Shown here: one piece after another, positions 61,564 to 64,000 of the stretch
How the letters are laid out: each line of letters opens with the position of its first letter
How positions within the stretch are numbered: position 1 is the stretch's first letter
DNA from: CAVZMI01 sp050011775
Lineage (GTDB): Bacteria > Bacteroidota > Ignavibacteria > UBA10030 > CAVZMI01
Direction: 5' to 3'
Assembly: GCA_050011775.1 (NCBI GenBank)
Contig: JBEKIL010000003.1
Coordinates: forward strand, 62,001 to 126,000
Length of the DNA: 64,000 bases
Position numbers and translations under genes: made by a program
The notes under the pieces: model-generated
Told to the model about the DNA's origin: nothing
Databases searched by the model: none
What the model saw: the letters and a program-made list of their open reading frames with translations, nothing else

Positions 61564-62562
61564 ATGAGCGTTACAACTATGCAAATGCCCGAAGCCATCC
61601 AATTGGATGAGGCGACGTACACGAATTCATTCGGACGGTTCATTGTACAGCCGCTGGAAAAAGGTTTTGGTGTTACGATCGGGAACGCATTCCGCCGTGT
61701 ACTACTTTCGTCGCTCCCCGGCGCAGCAATCACAGCCTTCAAGGTAACATCACCTAACGAGCAGGTCCTGCACGAATTCTCGACAATCAAGGGAATGAAA
61801 GAGGATGTAACCGAAATGGTGTTGAACCTGAAAGAAGTCCGTTTAAAACTTATCAACAAGAAAGCTAACCGGGTTGTGCTCCAAATCAAGGGACCCCGCG
61901 TGCTGACAGCGGGTGAACTCCAGGTGGTTACTACTGATTTCGAAATTCTCAATCCGGATCACTATATAGCTAGTTTTAATAAAGAGGCTGATTTCGAACT
62001 GGAGCTGCGGATCGGCCGTGGCGTCGGTTATGTGCCGTCTGAAGAGAACAAGGTCGTCGACGAGCCTGTCGGAGTGATACCGATCGATGCAATCTATACA
62101 CCGATAAAAAATGTCCGATACATAATTGAACCCACTCGTGTGGGGGGTACAACGGATTATGAAAAATTGATGTTGGAAATTCAGACAGATGGATCGATTA
62201 CCCCCGACGATGCACTGACGTATGCCGGAAAGATTCTTCGCGATCACATCCAGCTTTTCATCAACTTCGATATCGAACCTGAGACCGAGAAAGAAGAAGG
62301 AGTTCAGGATGAAGAAACGGCGCGTATCAGGAAGATCTTGAAAACACCGGTCGATGAACTTGAACTCTCGGTTCGGTCTCATAACTGCCTCCGTGCAGCG
62401 AATATCCGGACTATTGCCGATCTCGTACGACGGGAAGAATCAGAACTGCTCAAATTCCGTAACTTCGGCCGAAAATCGCTTGCAGAACTATCGGCTATCA
62501 TTGAAGAGTATGGATTGACATTCGGTATGCCGGTTGAGAAATATTTACCCGAGGGTGAATAA
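61564..62562 (+). CDS. rpoA: DNA-directed RNA polymerase subunit alpha
   Basis: 332 residues from ATG 61564 with GAGG 9 bases upstream; an in-frame TTG at 61555 overlaps that site. The N-domain dimer motif GFGVTIGNAFRRVLLSSLPG and the C-terminal DNA/activator-binding domain (LSVRSHNCLRAANIRTIADL, FRNFGRKSLAEL) are both present, joined by an acidic linker. Confidence 0.96.
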   Translation: MSVTTMQMPEAIQLDEATYTNSFGRFIVQPLEKGFGVTIGNAFRRVLLSSLPGAAITAFKVTSPNEQVLHEFSTIKGMKEDVTEMVLNLKEVRLKLINKKANRVVLQIKGPRVLTAGELQVVTTDFEILNPDHYIASFNKEADFELELRIGRGVGYVPSEENKVVDEPVGVIPIDAIYTPIKNVRYIIEPTRVGGTTDYEKLMLEIQTDGSITPDDALTYAGKILRDHIQLFINFDIEPETEKEEGVQDEETARIRKILKTPVDELELSVRSHNCLRAANIRTIADLVRREESELLKFRNFGRKSLAELSAIIEEYGLTFGMPVEKYLPEGE

Positions 62563-62610
62563 TTAACAGTTTAAAGTTTTTTACAATTTTTTAACAGAGG
62601 AAATCAGTAA

Positions 62611-63144
62611 ATGCGACATAGAAAAAGTGGGAGAAAGCTGAAACGAACGGCAAGCCATCGTAAAGCTCTTTTAAATTCTCTTTCAACATCTTTATTGCGA
62701 CATAAAAAGATACAGACGACGCTTGCGAAGGCGAAAGAGACTCAAAGGCAGGTCGAGGCAATCATAACACGGGCAAAGCATGCTCTCGGTGCCGAAGGAG
62801 ATGGAAAGGCGAAGAATATTCATGCACGCCGCGAGGTTGCCCGAACCGTAAAAGATCGTGCTGTGGTGAAATCGCTTTTTGAGGAAATTGCTCCGAAAGT
62901 AGCAACTCGTCCGGGTGGATATACACGGATTGTGAAACTGGGTCAACGTCAGGGTGATGGTGCTCAGGTTGCTGTCATTGAGCTGGTTGATTTCAATCTT
63001 GCCGATTCAACGGGAAGTGCAAAAGCAAAACGATCGCGAAAAAAATCTAAAAAGAGCTCGCCACCGGCAGCGACACCTGTGAAAACGGAAAAGGCAATAC
63101 CGGCAGTACGTGAACCGTGGGCGAGAGAAGAGAGAAATACCTAG
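62611..63144 (+). CDS. rplQ: 50S ribosomal protein L17 with basic C-terminal extension
   Basis: 177 residues. MRHRKSGRKLKRTASHRKAL and RPGGYTRIVKLGQRQGDGAQ mark L17, which normally ends near residue 120-130. About 45 further residues are rich in Lys, Ser, Ala and Pro (AKAKRSRKKSKKSSPPAATP) and likely disordered. Such tails occur in L17 of several FCB-group bacteria. AGAGGAAA precedes the ATG. Confidence 0.94.
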   Translation: MRHRKSGRKLKRTASHRKALLNSLSTSLLRHKKIQTTLAKAKETQRQVEAIITRAKHALGAEGDGKAKNIHARREVARTVKDRAVVKSLFEEIAPKVATRPGGYTRIVKLGQRQGDGAQVAVIELVDFNLADSTGSAKAKRSRKKSKKSSPPAATPVKTEKAIPAVREPWAREERNT

Positions 63145-63178
63145 TGAACGATAATTCATTTTCGAACTGGATACGAAA

Positions 63179-63769
63179 ATGAAAATCACATCTGCAGAAT
63201 TTGTTGTGGGGGTGACAAGTCTGAATCATCTTCCGGTGACGAATCTTCCGGAGTTTGTTTTTCTCGGACGATCGAATGTTGGAAAATCATCGCTTATTAA
63301 CGCTCTCACGAACAAAAAGAATCTTGCGCGCTCTAGCGGCACACCCGGCAAGACGCGTGAGCTTAATTACTATCTCATAAATGATTCGTTGTATTTTGTC
63401 GACCTCCCCGGTTTCGGATATGCAAAAGCTCCGGAACAGCTCCGGGCCAGCTGGGGGAAATTTATCGAACAATATCTCCAAACCCGCAAACAGATCAAGC
63501 TTGCTTTCCATCTAATGGACGCTCGTCATGAACCTACGGAACTTGACAAGGCGCTAGTCGGTTGGCTCGATTTCTATAAAATTCCTTTCGTGGTAATTTT
63601 GACAAAGGCCGATAAACTTGCCCGGAGTAAGGTAGCCAATTTTGTCAAGAACGCGGAAGAGGTCTTTTCGGCATATTCTTCATGTCAGCATGTCGTTCCG
63701 TTCTCATCATTTACAGGCGATGGGAAGGTCGATGTCATGAAAATCATTTCTTCCAGACTTCAATCATAA
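63179..63769 (+). CDS. engB: Ribosome biogenesis GTP-binding protein EngB/YsxC
   Basis: 196 residues. G1 FLGRSNVGKSSLINAL, G2 region SGTPGKTRELNYY, G3 VDLPGFGYAKAP and G4 LTKADKLAR are all seen. It helps assemble the 50S subunit. It follows rplQ by 34 bases and may be the last gene of the run. The 218 bases after it (to 63987) show no gene or clear terminator. Confidence 0.94.
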   Translation: MKITSAEFVVGVTSLNHLPVTNLPEFVFLGRSNVGKSSLINALTNKKNLARSSGTPGKTRELNYYLINDSLYFVDLPGFGYAKAPEQLRASWGKFIEQYLQTRKQIKLAFHLMDARHEPTELDKALVGWLDFYKIPFVVILTKADKLARSKVANFVKNAEEVFSAYSSCQHVVPFSSFTGDGKVDVMKIISSRLQS

Positions 63770-63986
63770 TTTACTCTTCTTTTCCCTCCTTATCGGGGCG
63801 AACCTGAACCCACAAAACAATCTCGCTTTTTTCTAAAACATTGAATAGAATGGTTTTTTTCACGTCTCCCGATGAATTTTCGAAGGTTTTCATCTTTATG
63901 GGACCTTAATAATTTAAGGAGATTTTCAGACGATATGTTGATGTAAAAAAGGCCGTAATCGTTAAGAAAAGGTAAAAAAAAAGGGC

Positions 63987-63992
63987 TTGACA
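63987..63992 (+). promoter_or_regulatory. -35 box of a promoter cut by the window end
   Basis: TTGACA at 63987-63992, 8 bases from the window edge, in A-rich surroundings. Its -10 box and gene lie outside the window. Confidence 0.4.
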
Positions 63993-64000
63993 ATGTATTT

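Noticed and set aside
63790..63993. 67-codon minus-strand frame after engB
   Set aside because: It starts at TTG within a likely promoter, lacks a ribosome binding site and matches nothing known.

Overview
The window reads as a chromosomal segment of a Gram-negative, diderm bacterium of moderate GC content. Signs of two membranes are a TolC/MacA/MacB-type efflux operon and two beta-barrel-like outer-membrane proteins. Placement near the Bacteroidota/Ignavibacteria (FCB) group is an inference: adk is missing between secY and map, GlnE is present, and the proteins have an FCB flavour. Most genes have Shine-Dalgarno sites, and the promoters found are sigma70-like (TTGACA or similar, 16-17 bp, TATATT). 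No phage, IS element or CRISPR array was seen.

Layout. 1-5.2 kb: a partial outer-membrane protein and an RlmI-type rRNA methyltransferase (minus strand), then a HAD phosphatase, a GT-C membrane glycosyltransferase and a Gfo/Idh oxidoreductase (plus). 5.2-13 kb: a CCA-adding/poly(A) polymerase-type enzyme, then a TolC / membrane-fusion / ABC ATPase / two-permease efflux operon, closed by a bidirectional terminator. 13-24.5 kb (mostly minus): a GT2 polysaccharide synthase paired with a very large secreted DUF2334-deacetylase/TIM-barrel protein, a Rossmann dehydrogenase, YbjQ, DinB, a split pair of 3-hydroxyacyl-CoA dehydrogenase proteins, an exported MsrB (plus), and an RluA-type pseudouridine synthase broken by an in-frame TAA. 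24.5-30.7 kb: an outer-membrane protein (minus), an M20 amidohydrolase and GlnE (plus).

30.7-63.8 kb: one long run of information-processing genes, all on the plus strand. tRNA-Thr(TGT)-Tyr-Gly(TCC)-Thr(GGT), rpmG, tRNA-Trp, secE, nusG, rplKAJL, rpoBC, rpsL, rpsG, fusA, tuf, then the complete S10-spc-alpha series from rpsJ to rplQ, and engB. Leaders inside this run carry hairpins that fit ribosomal-protein autoregulation (L10 leader, possible L1 site, rplL-rpoB attenuator), and a strong internal promoter precedes rpsL.

The most unusual items are: (1) the two-gene exopolysaccharide-like system at 13.0-18.3 kb, where deacetylase and glycosidase-like domains sit in one membrane-anchored protein beside a processive GT2; (2) fragments of tRNA-Thr and tRNA-Gly next to their intact copies, broken or replaced by palindromic TCCCG...CGGGA segments; (3) a family of small triloop hairpins in the rpoC, S10 and L3 leaders; (4) a likely CTG start for rlmI; (5) the nonsense codon in rluA.
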